NCBI RefSeq assembly: GCF_003008515.1
Contig: NZ_CP027668.1
Coordinates: forward strand, 496,001 to 560,000
Length of the DNA stretch: 64,000 bases
Reading direction: 5' to 3'
Origin: Phreatobacter cathodiphilus
Lineage (GTDB): Bacteria; Pseudomonadota; Alphaproteobacteria; Rhizobiales; Phreatobacteraceae
Under the pieces are notes generated by a model. It saw nothing but the letters and a program-made list of their open reading frames with translations. It was not told the origin of the DNA and did no database searches. The position numbers were made by a program, and so were the translations under genes. Each line of letters starts with the position of its first letter. Position 1 is the stretch's first letter. Of the stretch, positions 1 to 8,306 are shown one piece after another.

Positions 1-422
1 CCGTCATTCCCTCGGAGGCCTGGGCCAAGGTGACGTTCCGCCTGGTCGGCAAGCAGGATCCGGTGAAGGTGCGCGAGGCCTTCCGCGCCCATATCCGCGC
101 CCAGCTTCCCGCCGATTGCCGCGCCGAGTTCTTCGGTTCGCGCGGCAGCGCCGCCATCGCGCTGCCCTGGGACATGCCGGTCCTCGCCAAGGCCCGCGCC
201 GCCCTGACGGACGAATGGGGGCGCAAGGCGGTGACCATCGGCACCGGCGGCTCGATCCCCATCGTGGGCGCCTTCAAGGAGGATCTCGGCCTCGACACGC
301 TGCTCGTCGGCTTCGGCCTCGAAGACGACCGCGTCCACTCGCCCAACGAGAAATACGACCTGACCTCGTTCCACAAGGGCATCCGCTCCTGGGTCCGCAT
401 CATCGACGCGCTGGCCGGTTGA
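1..422 (+). CDS. M20 family metallopeptidase, C-terminal part (5' end outside window)
   Basis: The open frame enters from the left edge (first full codon at base 3) and stops at TGA 420-422. The visible 139 residues match the end of M20 dipeptidase/deacylase enzymes: dimerisation-domain sequence (VTFRLVGKQDPVKVREAF), then a TIGTGGSIPIV segment and a late VHSPNEKYD motif whose His is a typical metal/active-site residue near the C-terminus. These enzymes hydrolyse dipeptides or N-acyl amino acids in the cytoplasm. The substrate cannot be told from this part. Confidence 0.85.
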   Translation, partial: VIPSEAWAKVTFRLVGKQDPVKVREAFRAHIRAQLPADCRAEFFGSRGSAAIALPWDMPVLAKARAALTDEWGRKAVTIGTGGSIPIVGAFKEDLGLDTLLVGFGLEDDRVHSPNEKYDLTSFHKGIRSWVRIIDALAG

Positions 423-426
423 CCGG

Positions 427-1002
427 TCAGCCCGGGTCACCCGCCGGCGCCCGCCAGGTGCGGATGGCCGGCGCCCGGGCCGGCCCTGTCGCCGTCTCGC
501 CCAGACCATAGGACCGGGCGAGCGTGCCGAGCGCCAGCTTGAGCACGACCTTGCCGGCCCTGAGCGGCCAGCGCCGCTCGCGCTCGGCCTCCTCCAGTCC
601 CTTGAGGAAGCCGCAGACGTCGAGGAGCAGGGAGGCGAAATCCGGTCCGACGGCGGCGATCGCCCGGTCGAGCCGCTGTTTCGCCGCGACCACGACATCC
701 GCATAGTCCGGTCCCGACCCCGCAGGCCGCCCGCCGGAGACCGGCGCCGCCCAGGTGGCGCCGAGCCGCGGCGAGAGGCCCGCCAGTGTGAAGTCGCGAC
801 GGAAGCGCTCGCCGGCCTCGACCTCGGTGGATGACAGGAAGGGCCGGCCCGCCGCATCCTTCCGGCTGGCGAGCCAGCGCAGCGGGCTCTCCGTGAGGTC
901 GATCTCCACCGGCCCCTCCGGCCCCTCCACCAGAGCGCGCTCCTGATGGGCGCGCCGGAAGCGGTCCGCATCGTCGCCGGCCTGGCCTCGCGCACCGGTC
1001 AT
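427..1002 (-). CDS. DUF6456 domain protein
   Basis: 191 residues. A segment starting ESPLRWLASRKDAAGRPFLS and ending LLLDVCGFLKGLEEAERERR / RAGKVVLKLALGTLARSYGL matches the alphaproteobacterial DUF6456 family, of unknown biochemical role. Its ATG overlaps the stop of the upstream HTH gene by 4 bases (ATGA) and has GGAGGG about 8 bases upstream, so the two are co-translated. In many relatives the DnaA-like HTH and DUF6456 are fused in one protein, so the pair probably acts as one regulator. Function is inferred only from this arrangement. Confidence 0.75.
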   Translation of the reverse strand: MTGARGQAGDDADRFRRAHQERALVEGPEGPVEIDLTESPLRWLASRKDAAGRPFLSSTEVEAGERFRRDFTLAGLSPRLGATWAAPVSGGRPAGSGPDYADVVVAAKQRLDRAIAAVGPDFASLLLDVCGFLKGLEEAERERRWPLRAGKVVLKLALGTLARSYGLGETATGPARAPAIRTWRAPAGDPG

Positions 1003-1367
1003 CGGCAGCGCCCTCCGACGGTGACGCGCTCGCGCCGCAGCGGCATCAGGATGGCTTCCAGCCCGGTGAGCTGCCGGTCGAAGGCGGGATCGTCGCGCTC
1101 GTCCTCGATCCGGCGCAGGGCATGACGGAGCGTGGCGCGGTCGCGACCGAAGGCGGCGGCGAGCCGTGTCAGCTCATAGCCGAGCGCGACATGGGCCAGG
1201 TAGATCGCGAGCTGACGCGCCGCCGCCACCTGGGCGCCGCCACGGCTTGCCCCGAAGAGAGCGAGGCGGTCCACCCCGGCGACCCAGGCAGCGAGCGCCG
1301 CGGCGACATCGATCCCGGCCTCTCCGGGCCTCGCGGACCTGGAAGGCGGCGAGAGGTGAGGGGACAT
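999..1367 (-). CDS. DnaA domain IV-like helix-turn-helix protein
   Basis: 122 residues from the ATG at 1367, chosen because GGAGG lies just upstream; an in-frame extension to 1508 has no such site. The central segment RQLAIYLAHVALGYELTRLAAAFGRDRATLRHALRRIEDER resembles the DNA-binding domain IV of DnaA (R..A.YL...G......FGRDR.T..HA..RI) but there is no AAA+ domain, so it is a DNA-binding regulator and not an initiator. It is the first gene of an operon with the DUF6456 gene. Confidence 0.7.
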   Translation of the reverse strand: MSPHLSPPSRSARPGEAGIDVAAALAAWVAGVDRLALFGASRGGAQVAAARQLAIYLAHVALGYELTRLAAAFGRDRATLRHALRRIEDERDDPAFDRQLTGLEAILMPLRRERVTVGGRCR

Positions 1368-1592
1368 CGTTAGGACCTCCGTGAAAAGGACTACAATCCT
1401 TAAGAGCGGGAGGCGCAAGGGTAATAAGTTTTTATTCCTTCGGATGTCAGCAGGCTGTCGGCCCACCGGGAAATCGCGTCTTCGCAGGGACTTAACCCGC
1501 GGGTGCAACCGCCGGGAGGAAGAATCGCGGAAAAGTTGTCCCCATCATTCCCCTGCCCGCCATCCTCGCGCATGGACGCAAGGAGGATCGCG

Positions 1593-2087
1593 ATGACCGG
1601 AACCGGACGAGGGGATTGCCGCATCCGTAGCTGGCGCGCCACCGAGGGACGCTCCGATGCCGATGCCGCCTGCCCTGTGATGCGGGCCAGCGGCCTGTTC
1701 GGTCCGGCGGAGCGTGGCGGCGCCCTGTTGCGCCGGCTGGAGCGGCAGTTGCGCCGCGAGCGTGCTCTGAGCAGGGCGGCAGGCGAGGGTTACGACCTCG
1801 GGCGGCACGTCGCCCTGCTGCGGGCGGTGGCGCAGATGAAGAGGGGCGCCGAAAAGCAGACGACGCCGCCCGGAGATCCGGACGGCGTCGTCGAAGACGG
1901 AGTGGATGAGCTCAGCGGCCCTTGCGGCGGCGCTGCTGGCCGAGGCCCATCTGCTTGGCGAGCTGCGAGCGGGCGGCGGCATAGTTCGGCGCCACCATCG
2001 GGTAGTCGGCCGGCAGGCCCCACTTCTCGCGGTAGTCCTCCGGCGAGAGGTTGTACTGGGTGCGCAGGTGGCGCTTCAGCGACTTGA
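1593..2087 (+). CDS. doubtful small ORF, antisense to the mucR 3' end
   Basis: The ATG at 1593 has a strong AAGGAGG site 7 bases upstream. The first 90 or so residues are basic and helical (LLRRLERQLRRERALSRAAGEG, LLRAVAQMKRG) and look protein-like. The frame then runs through the mucR terminator hairpin and about 175 bases antisense to mucR, where it becomes low-complexity. Either a real small gene whose authentic end is lost, or a chance ORF. No family recognised. Confidence 0.3.
   Translation: MTGTGRGDCRIRSWRATEGRSDADAACPVMRASGLFGPAERGGALLRRLERQLRRERALSRAAGEGYDLGRHVALLRAVAQMKRGAEKQTTPPGDPDGVVEDGVDELSGPCGGAAGRGPSAWRAASGRRHSSAPPSGSRPAGPTSRGSPPARGCTGCAGGASAT
1859..1892 (-). terminator. factor-independent terminator of mucR
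   Basis: A GACGACGCCG...CGGCGTCGTC inverted repeat forms a long GC-rich stem with a short loop; on the minus strand it is followed by TGCTTTTC. It begins 20 bases after the mucR stop. Confidence 0.7.
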
Positions 2088-2331
2088 ACTTCTTGCCGTC
2101 CTCGAGACAGACGATGTAGTCCGGCGTGATCGACTTCTTGATCGGGATCACCGGCTTCAGCGGCTCGGCCGGAGCCTCCACCTTGCCGGTCGTGACGTTG
2201 ACCAGGGCATTGTGGACGTTGTTGATCAGACTGGGAAGGTCGGCGGCGGAGACGGAATTGTTGCTGACGTAAGCCGACACGATATCGGCGGCGAGCTCGA
2301 TATAGTTGTTGGCAGTCGACGAGTCGGCCAT
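1912..2331 (-). CDS. mucR: MucR/Ros family transcriptional regulator
   Basis: 139 residues from the ATG at 2331 (AGAGGA 9 bases upstream); a 39-codon in-frame extension is not protein-like. The N-terminal half (ELAADIVSAYVSNNSVSAADLPSLI) is the oligomerisation region and the C-terminal half carries the degenerate Ros/MucR finger, IVCLEDGKKFKSLKRHL followed by SPEDYREKWGLP. Only one Cys of the classical C2H2 set is present, as in several rhizobial MucR proteins. MucR proteins are H-NS-like silencers that bind AT-rich DNA and control exopolysaccharide, motility and cell-cycle genes. The AT-rich upstream region would suit autoregulation. Confidence 0.93.
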   Translation of the reverse strand: MADSSTANNYIELAADIVSAYVSNNSVSAADLPSLINNVHNALVNVTTGKVEAPAEPLKPVIPIKKSITPDYIVCLEDGKKFKSLKRHLRTQYNLSPEDYREKWGLPADYPMVAPNYAAARSQLAKQMGLGQQRRRKGR

Positions 2332-2756
2332 GGTCACGAAATCCTCTGACAGGCGACGTTGAAGAACCCCGTCGCGGCCCGGAGCGTTGCGCTCGTTTGC
2401 TTGCAGGGCGCCGTCCGATTCAGCCTGTTGGCCCGGGACAACGTCCATGTGGCGCAGATACTGCCGCTGAGCTTGGCTGGCAAGGCCTGAATGGCAGGCT
2501 TTAAGTAAAAAAGTGGATATTGGGGCGGTTCGCTTTCAGCAAATTCAACTGCTACGGCGAAGTATGGTCCCAAAACGAGTAGTTTCCTTCACCATGCAAC
2601 CGCCTCCGTGGGGCAAATCGCCGCGATTCGCCCGCATCGTCCCGGTAGTCGATACATAATGTTACCAATGCCACGGCTCTGCCCTACCAATGAACCACGC
2701 GTTAATACTGCATTGCCGCAAAGTGATTCCGAGGCGCCGCCTCCGCCTTCACCCGA
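2332..2756. other. 425-bp intergenic region between mucR and the oligopeptidase gene
   Basis: No gene seen. Noticeably AT-richer than its neighbours around 2495-2590 and 2645-2720, with runs such as TTTAAGTAAAAAAG. It should hold the divergent promoters of mucR and the oligopeptidase gene and is a plausible MucR autoregulatory target. I could not assign exact -35/-10 boxes. Confidence 0.4.
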
Positions 2757-4892
2757 ATGGATGATCTCATGACGCTCGACGCCAAGGCCGCTCCCGCCCC
2801 CGTGGCCGACCCCCGACCCACCCGGCGCAGCGTGCACGGGGTCGACCTCGTCGACGACTACGCCTGGCTGCGCGCCGCCAACTGGCAGGAGGCGCTGCGT
2901 GATCCCGGCGTGCTGCCGGCGCCCATCCGCGACCACCTCATGGCCGAGAACGCCTATGCCGAGACCGTGCTGGCGCCGGTCAAGCCGCTGATCGAGGCCA
3001 TGGTTCGCGAGATGCGCGGGCGTATCAAGGAAGACGATTCGGCGGTGCCCTCGCCCGACGGCCCCTTCGACTACTACGACCGCTACCGCGAGGGCGGCCA
3101 GCACCCCATCGTCTGCCGCCGCCCGCGCGGCAGCGAGGATGGCGAGCAGGTCATGCTCGACGGCGACGCCCTCGCCGAGGGCCGCGCCTTCTTCGATCTC
3201 GGTGGCGCCACCCACAGCCCGGACCACCGGCTCCTCGCCTGGAGCTACGACGACAAGGGCTCGGAATTCTTCACGCTCAAGGTGCGTGACCTCGCCACCG
3301 GCACCGATCATGCCGACCTCGTCGAGGAGACCGGCGGCGATGCGGTCTGGAGCGCCGACGGTTCGGCGCTCTACTACATCCGCCTGGACGACAACCACCG
3401 CCCGCTCAGGATCTTCCGCCACGTGCTCGGCGAGGACCAGGCGCGCGACGCGCTCGTCTTCGAGGAGAAGGACACCACCGTCTTCGTCGGCATGGGCGAG
3501 ACGACGGCAGGCGGCCTGGCGCTGATCTCCTGCTCGCAGAGCGATTCGACCGAGACCTTTGCGCTCGACCTCACCCGTCCCGACGCCGAGCCCCGCCTGG
3601 TCCTGCCCCGCAGGGAGGACGTGAAGGCCTATCCGGACTACCACCCGTCCTGGCGGGGGGAGCCGACGCTGTTCATCCGCACCAACGACGAGGCCGAGGA
3701 CTACCGCATCGTCGCCGCGCCCCTCGCCGCGCCGCAACGCGAGCGCTGGAGCGAGGTCGTGCCCCACCGCCCAGGCGTGCTCATCCTCTCGGCCCATGTG
3801 TTGAAGGACTGGCTCATCCGCCTGGAGCGCGAGAACGCCCTGCCGCGCATCGTCATCCGCAACCTGACGACATCGGAGGAACACGCCATCGCCTTCGACG
3901 AGGAGGCCTATTCGCTCGGCGTGCTGCCCGGCTACGAATTCGACACCGACACGCTGCGCTTCGTCTATTCGTCGATGACGACGCCGAACGAGACCTGGGA
4001 CTACGACATGCGCGCCCGCACGCGCGTGCTGCGCAAACGCCAGGAGGTCCCCTCCGGCCACGACGCCGCGGACTATGTCACGCGCCGCCTGCTGGCGCCC
4101 GCCGCCGACGGCGAGACCGTCCCCGTCTCGCTGGTCTACCGCCGGGGCACGCCGCTCGACGGCACCGCCCCGGTCCTGCTCTACGGCTACGGCTCCTACG
4201 GCGCCTCCATGCCGGCCTCCTTCTCGACGTCGCGGCTGTCGCTGGTCGACCGCGGCTTCGTCTACGCCATCGCCCATGTGCGCGGCGGCATGGAGAAGGG
4301 CTACCGCTGGTACCGGACGGGAAAGCGCGAGTTCAAGACCAACACCTTCACCGACTTCATCGCCTGCGCCGAACACCTGGTCGCAAAGGGCTTCACCGCG
4401 AAGGGCCGCATCGTCGCCCAGGGCGGCTCGGCCGGCGGCATGCTGATGGGCGCTGTGGCCAACATGCGCCCGGACCTCTTCGCCGGCATCCTCGCCGAGG
4501 TGCCCTTCGTCGACGTCGTCGCCACCATGCTCGACGACACCCTGCCGTTGACCCCGCCGGAATGGCGCGAATGGGGCAATCCCATCGCCGATCCCGAGGC
4601 CTTCCGGCGCATGCTCGCCTATTCGCCCTACGACAATGTCAGGGCGCAGGCCTATCCGCCCATCCTGGCGCTCGCCGGCGTCTCGGACCCCCGCGTCACC
4701 TATTGGGAGCCGGCGAAATGGGTCGCGCGGCTGCGCGCCGCCAAGACCGACGCCCATCCGGTCCTGCTCGTCACCAACATGGATGCGGGCCATGGGGGCG
4801 CCGCCGGCCGCTTCGACCGCCTGGCCGAGGTCGCCCGCTCCTACGCCTTCGCGGTGGCGGTGACCGGCGCGCCGGAGGCGCCCGTTCAGTAG
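2757..4892 (+). CDS. ptrB: oligopeptidase B (S9A prolyl oligopeptidase family)
   Basis: 711 residues, full family length. The N-terminal beta-propeller part (about 50-400) precedes an alpha/beta-hydrolase domain with the serine motif GGSAGG (Ser558), Asp644 in GVSDPRV and His679 in MDAGHGG; HVRGGMEKGYRWY is the usual sequence before the catalytic domain. It cleaves short peptides after basic residues, probably in the cytoplasm since no signal peptide is visible. A second start at 2769 would remove four residues. The 3' end converges with and overlaps the MFS gene by 7 bases. Confidence 0.93.
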   Translation: MDDLMTLDAKAAPAPVADPRPTRRSVHGVDLVDDYAWLRAANWQEALRDPGVLPAPIRDHLMAENAYAETVLAPVKPLIEAMVREMRGRIKEDDSAVPSPDGPFDYYDRYREGGQHPIVCRRPRGSEDGEQVMLDGDALAEGRAFFDLGGATHSPDHRLLAWSYDDKGSEFFTLKVRDLATGTDHADLVEETGGDAVWSADGSALYYIRLDDNHRPLRIFRHVLGEDQARDALVFEEKDTTVFVGMGETTAGGLALISCSQSDSTETFALDLTRPDAEPRLVLPRREDVKAYPDYHPSWRGEPTLFIRTNDEAEDYRIVAAPLAAPQRERWSEVVPHRPGVLILSAHVLKDWLIRLERENALPRIVIRNLTTSEEHAIAFDEEAYSLGVLPGYEFDTDTLRFVYSSMTTPNETWDYDMRARTRVLRKRQEVPSGHDAADYVTRRLLAPAADGETVPVSLVYRRGTPLDGTAPVLLYGYGSYGASMPASFSTSRLSLVDRGFVYAIAHVRGGMEKGYRWYRTGKREFKTNTFTDFIACAEHLVAKGFTAKGRIVAQGGSAGGMLMGAVANMRPDLFAGILAEVPFVDVVATMLDDTLPLTPPEWREWGNPIADPEAFRRMLAYSPYDNVRAQAYPPILALAGVSDPRVTYWEPAKWVARLRAAKTDAHPVLLVTNMDAGHGGAAGRFDRLAEVARSYAFAVAVTGAPEAPVQ

Positions 4893-6034
4893 TCGCGCCG
4901 GCCGCCGAGCTTCAGGGACAGGGCGAGATGGGCGACGCCGACGAGGCCGAGCCCGAGCGCCGCGATGCCGAGGCCCGGCGTGCCGCCGAGACTCTTGGCG
5001 AGGCCGGCGAGGCTCGCCCCCAGCGCCGCGCCGCCATAGATGCAGGCGGCGTTGAGTGACAAAAGCACCTGCATGCGCGCGGGATCGAGGGCGACCAGCC
5101 GCGCCTGCTGCGACACGCCGATAGTCCAGCCGAGCATGCCCCAGAGGAAGAGGATGACGCCGCCGAGCCAGGGGCCCCAGGGGATGAAGGTCAGCGCCGC
5201 CATCATGGGCAGCGGCCCCGTCGCGGCGATCATGAGGGTGCGGTTGGCGCCGATCCGGTCCACCAGGAAACCGCCCAGCGCGTTGCCGGCGACCGAGCCG
5301 ACGCCGTAGACGATGAGCAGGCCGGCAACGAGGCCTGCCCCGCCGCCGGTCTTCTCCTCGATGATCGGCGACAGGAACGTATAGGGGATCCAGGCCGCCC
5401 CCATCACCGTCACCGTCACCAGCACGGCGAGCGCCAGGCGCGGATCGGTCATGGCGCGGGCGAGATCGCCGAGGGTGGCCGGTGCGATGGCGATCCTCGC
5501 CGGCACCCGCAGCCACAATGCGCCGGCCATGACGACGGCCACGGTGGCGATGGCGATGAACAGCCAGGGCCAGCCGATGGTGAAGCCGATATAGCCCGCG
5601 GCGGGAATGCCGATGACCTGCGAGACGGTCAGCCCGGCATAGACTGTGGCCAGCGCCCGGCCGCGCTGCGCTGCCGGTACCGCCATCATCGCGACGCCCG
5701 CCGCGGCCGGCGAATAGAGCCCGGCCCCTGCCGCGAGCACAATGCGGCCGGCATAGAGCACCGCCGGATGGGCGGCGACGGCGGTGATCAGGGCTCCCGC
5801 GGCGATCAGGCCCATGCCGATGACGAGCACGGTGCGGCGGTCCAGCCGGCCGGTGATCGAGGCCCCGAGCGGCGAGCCGATCGCATAGGCGAAGGCATAG
5901 GCGCTGACGATCCAGCCGGCGCCGACCGGCGTCAGGGCGAGATCGCGGCTGATCGGCGTGATGACGCCGATGACGCCGAAGGCGCCGAAGCCGACGATGA
6001 GCATGCCGAGGGACAGGAGGACGAGAAGGGCCAA
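4886..6034 (-). CDS. MFS transporter, drug/arabinose efflux type
   Basis: 382 residues with about twelve hydrophobic segments. The N-terminal half carries GWIVSAYAFAYAIGSPLGASITGRLDRRTVL, the MFS motif A region between TM2 and TM3, typical of DHA1-type exporters (AraJ/YdhP-like). An inner-membrane proton-coupled exporter is likely; the substrate cannot be told. It stands alone, convergent with the peptidase gene. Confidence 0.85.
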   Translation of the reverse strand: MALLVLLSLGMLIVGFGAFGVIGVITPISRDLALTPVGAGWIVSAYAFAYAIGSPLGASITGRLDRRTVLVIGMGLIAAGALITAVAAHPAVLYAGRIVLAAGAGLYSPAAAGVAMMAVPAAQRGRALATVYAGLTVSQVIGIPAAGYIGFTIGWPWLFIAIATVAVVMAGALWLRVPARIAIAPATLGDLARAMTDPRLALAVLVTVTVMGAAWIPYTFLSPIIEEKTGGGAGLVAGLLIVYGVGSVAGNALGGFLVDRIGANRTLMIAATGPLPMMAALTFIPWGPWLGGVILFLWGMLGWTIGVSQQARLVALDPARMQVLLSLNAACIYGGAALGASLAGLAKSLGGTPGLGIAALGLGLVGVAHLALSLKLGGRRDY

Positions 6035-6176
6035 TCGGGGCTCGGGGTTGGAGGCGGCGGCTGTCGCGGGAGGCGCACCCTATACGAAGGCGCCTGCGGT
6101 CACGATGATGTGGATGGTCATAGCCGCCGGCCCGCTGGAACATGGCACGAGGCGACGGGGCACGAGGGGAGGGCGC

Positions 6177-6896
6177 ATGCCGGTATCGCGGTGGAACGGA
6201 CTGTCCCGGCGCATGGCGCTCGGTCTCGCCGCGGCGGCTGCCGCACCCAGGCTGGGCAGCGCCCAGCGCCCCGTTCCCGTCGATGTCGTGCTGGCGCTGG
6301 CGGCCGACGGCTCAGGCTCCATCGACGACGACGAGCTCAGGCTGCAGCGTGACGGCTACGGCCAGGCCTTATCGTCGCCGGAGGTGCTCTCGGTCGTCAC
6401 GAAGGGCATGCACGGCGCCATCGCGGTGATCTACACCGAGTGGGGCGGGCCGACCTCACAGCACGTCATCGTCGACTGGACGCTCATTCGCGACGAGCCC
6501 AGTGCGCGGGGATTTGCCGCCGAGCTCCTTGCCCGGCCGCGGGCGGCGCGCGGATACAACTCCATCTCCGCCGCCATCGACTTCTGCGTGCGCCACATCG
6601 AGACCGGGCCCTATCGGGGCCTCAGGCGCGTCATCGACGTCTCCGGCGACGGGCCGAACATCGGCGGCCGCGCCGTCGAGGCGGCCCGCGACGACGCCGT
6701 GGCCAAGGGCATCACCGTCAACGCCCTGGCGATCCTCAGGCCCGGCGGCCAGGTTCCCGCGCGCCTCGGCCAGCCGCTGCCCGACTATTATCGCGAGGCG
6801 GTGATCGGCGGCCCTGGCGCCTTCGTCGAGGTGGCGGACGCGGACCGCTCCTTCGCCGATGCGGTCAGGCGCAAGATCGTCACCGAGATCGCGTGA
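6177..6896 (+). CDS. DUF1194 von Willebrand factor A-like secreted protein
   Basis: 239 residues from the ATG at 6177, preceded by GAGGGGAGGG. The N-terminus (SRRMALGLAAAAAAPRLGSAQ) is a signal peptide with an arginine pair. The body is a VWA fold with a MIDAS-like ADGSGSID motif at the first strand and RRVIDVSGDGPNIGG further on, as in DUF1194. These proteins are exported and probably bind a divalent metal; the partner is unknown. Confidence 0.85.
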   Translation: MPVSRWNGLSRRMALGLAAAAAAPRLGSAQRPVPVDVVLALAADGSGSIDDDELRLQRDGYGQALSSPEVLSVVTKGMHGAIAVIYTEWGGPTSQHVIVDWTLIRDEPSARGFAAELLARPRAARGYNSISAAIDFCVRHIETGPYRGLRRVIDVSGDGPNIGGRAVEAARDDAVAKGITVNALAILRPGGQVPARLGQPLPDYYREAVIGGPGAFVEVADADRSFADAVRRKIVTEIA

Positions 6897-6904
6897 GGCG
6901 TGCC

Positions 6905-6995
6905 GTTCCGTCATCCCTGGCGAGCCCGAAAGGAAGATGCGAAAGCATCCCGCTTTCGCTCAATCCTCTGAGGCCGAGGGATGGGGGCCAGGGGT
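6905..6995. repeat. GC-rich intergenic repeat (CGTCATCCCTGGCGAG... type)
   Basis: The stretch reads GTCATCCCTGGCGAGCCCGAAAGG, then GAGGCCGAGGGATGGGGGCC: the two ends are partly complementary. A related sequence occurs at 23530-23575 (GGCGAGGCCGAAGGCCGAGGG). It looks like a dispersed palindromic element of the host genome. Confidence 0.45.
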
Positions 6996-7022
6996 GGCGC
7001 GGCGCCGCGGGAGGGGCGGCCT

Positions 7023-7337
7023 TCACTCACAGAGGCATTCGTATTGCCGCTCGCTGCGCGCCTGGCCGGTGCCGCCGCCCCAGGCCGTCACGCAGACGTT
7101 CGACCAGCTCGGACGCAGGTTGAAGCCGGGGCGGAGGCCTTCGCCCGCCGTGTTTGCGGCGCAGACGTTGAACATCTGCCGGCTCGGGAGATAGACGCCC
7201 GACTGAACCGGCCGGCGCCCCGCGCCCTGGCAGGCTTGTTCGCAGGAACGGCCGTTCCCCGGCACCCAACTGGTGGCAGCGACGGACGGTGTGGCGAGGG
7301 TACCCAGAACGAGGGCGAGGGCGAGGGCGCGGACCAT
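7023..7337 (-). CDS. small secreted cysteine-containing protein
   Basis: 104 residues. A clear Sec signal peptide (VRALALALVLGTLATPSVAATS) is followed by about 80 residues with six cysteines (SCEQACQG, FNVCAAN, SNVCVT, YECLCE), suggesting disulfides in the periplasm. Tyr/Trp/Arg-rich, no recognised catalytic motif. It stands alone downstream of sodB on the same strand, separated from it by a terminator. Confidence 0.65.
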   Translation of the reverse strand: MVRALALALVLGTLATPSVAATSWVPGNGRSCEQACQGAGRRPVQSGVYLPSRQMFNVCAANTAGEGLRPGFNLRPSWSNVCVTAWGGGTGQARSERQYECLCE

Positions 7338-7422
7338 GGCTGGTTTCCGTTAAGGGAAAGAACGGGCAAGCCGTAACGGAAGGGCATGTCTTCGCCAATG
7401 CGGATGAATGCCTAACCCTAGC

Positions 7423-7451
7423 AAAAACCCCGGCGCGATGGCCGGGGTTTT
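7423..7451. terminator. bidirectional factor-independent terminator
   Basis: AAAACCCCGGC...GCCGGGGTTTT is a perfect 11-bp stem with a short loop and A/T tracts on both sides. It ends sodB transcription on the minus strand. Confidence 0.85.
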
Positions 7452-7479
7452 CCGAAGATCCGAAAGACGATAGGCCCGC

Positions 7480-8079
7480 TCAGGCAGTCGCCTTCTGGAA
7501 CAGCTCGTCGACATACTCCCAATTGACCAGGTGCTCGACGAAGGCCTTGAGGTAGTCGGGGCGGCGATTGCGGTAGTCGATGTAGTAGGAGTGCTCCCAG
7601 ACGTCGACGCCGAGGATCGGCACGCCGCCGTGAACCAGCGGGCTCTCGCCGTTCGGCGTCTTGGTGACGACGATCTTGCCGCCCTGCACCGCGAGCCACG
7701 ACCAGCCCGAGCCGAACTGGGTGACGCCGCCCTGGATGAAGTCTTCCTTCGCCTTCTCGATCGAGCCGAAGGAGTCGATGAGCGCCTTCTCCAGGCCGCC
7801 CGGGATCTTGCCGCCGCCGTTCGGCTTCATCCACTTCCAGAAGTGGATGTGGTTGTAGTGCTGGCCGGCGTTGTTGAAGATGCCGGCATGCTTGCCGAAG
7901 GAGCCCTTGACGATCTCCTCGAGGCTCTTGCCCTCGAATTCCGTACCCTTGATCAGGTTGTTGCCGTTGGTGACATAGGCCTGATGGTGCTTGTCGTGGT
8001 GATACTCCAGCGTCTCCTTCGACATGTAGGGCTGCAGGGCGTCGTAGGCATAGGGCAGGTCGTCGAGGGTGAAAGACAT
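7480..8079 (-). CDS. sodB: superoxide dismutase (Fe/Mn family)
   Basis: 199 residues, usual length. The four metal ligands are visible: His27 in YHHDKHH, His77 in QHYNHIHF, Asp159 and His163 in DVWEHSYY. It converts superoxide to peroxide and oxygen; no signal peptide, so cytoplasmic. The NNAGQHYNH segment favours the iron-type subgroup, but metal use is uncertain from sequence. Single gene with its own terminator. Confidence 0.96.
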   Translation of the reverse strand: MSFTLDDLPYAYDALQPYMSKETLEYHHDKHHQAYVTNGNNLIKGTEFEGKSLEEIVKGSFGKHAGIFNNAGQHYNHIHFWKWMKPNGGGKIPGGLEKALIDSFGSIEKAKEDFIQGGVTQFGSGWSWLAVQGGKIVVTKTPNGESPLVHGGVPILGVDVWEHSYYIDYRNRRPDYLKAFVEHLVNWEYVDELFQKATA

Positions 8080-8306
8080 GATCTCGTCTCCTTAGGGGGC
8101 GCCCGCGTTCGCGCCGTGCGGCAGGCGATCGCACACGAAACAACCCCCCTCACATAGGCCGCCGGGTGCGCGGCGGCAATTGCCCCGCTGCCATGGCGTG
8201 GTGTAGTTGCGAGAATCTGACGACCTGCCTTCTATAGGTCGTTTTTTGTCGGCTCTACGGTAGCCGGGAGCGGACCTCGTCGTCCGCGCGGGTGAAAGGA
8301 CGATCC

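Noticed and set aside
2589-6143. 1184-codon minus-strand open frame opposite the oligopeptidase gene
   Set aside because: Low-complexity Arg/Gly/Ala composition, a mirror of the high-GC codon bias of ptrB and the MFS gene; no domain and no ribosome site.
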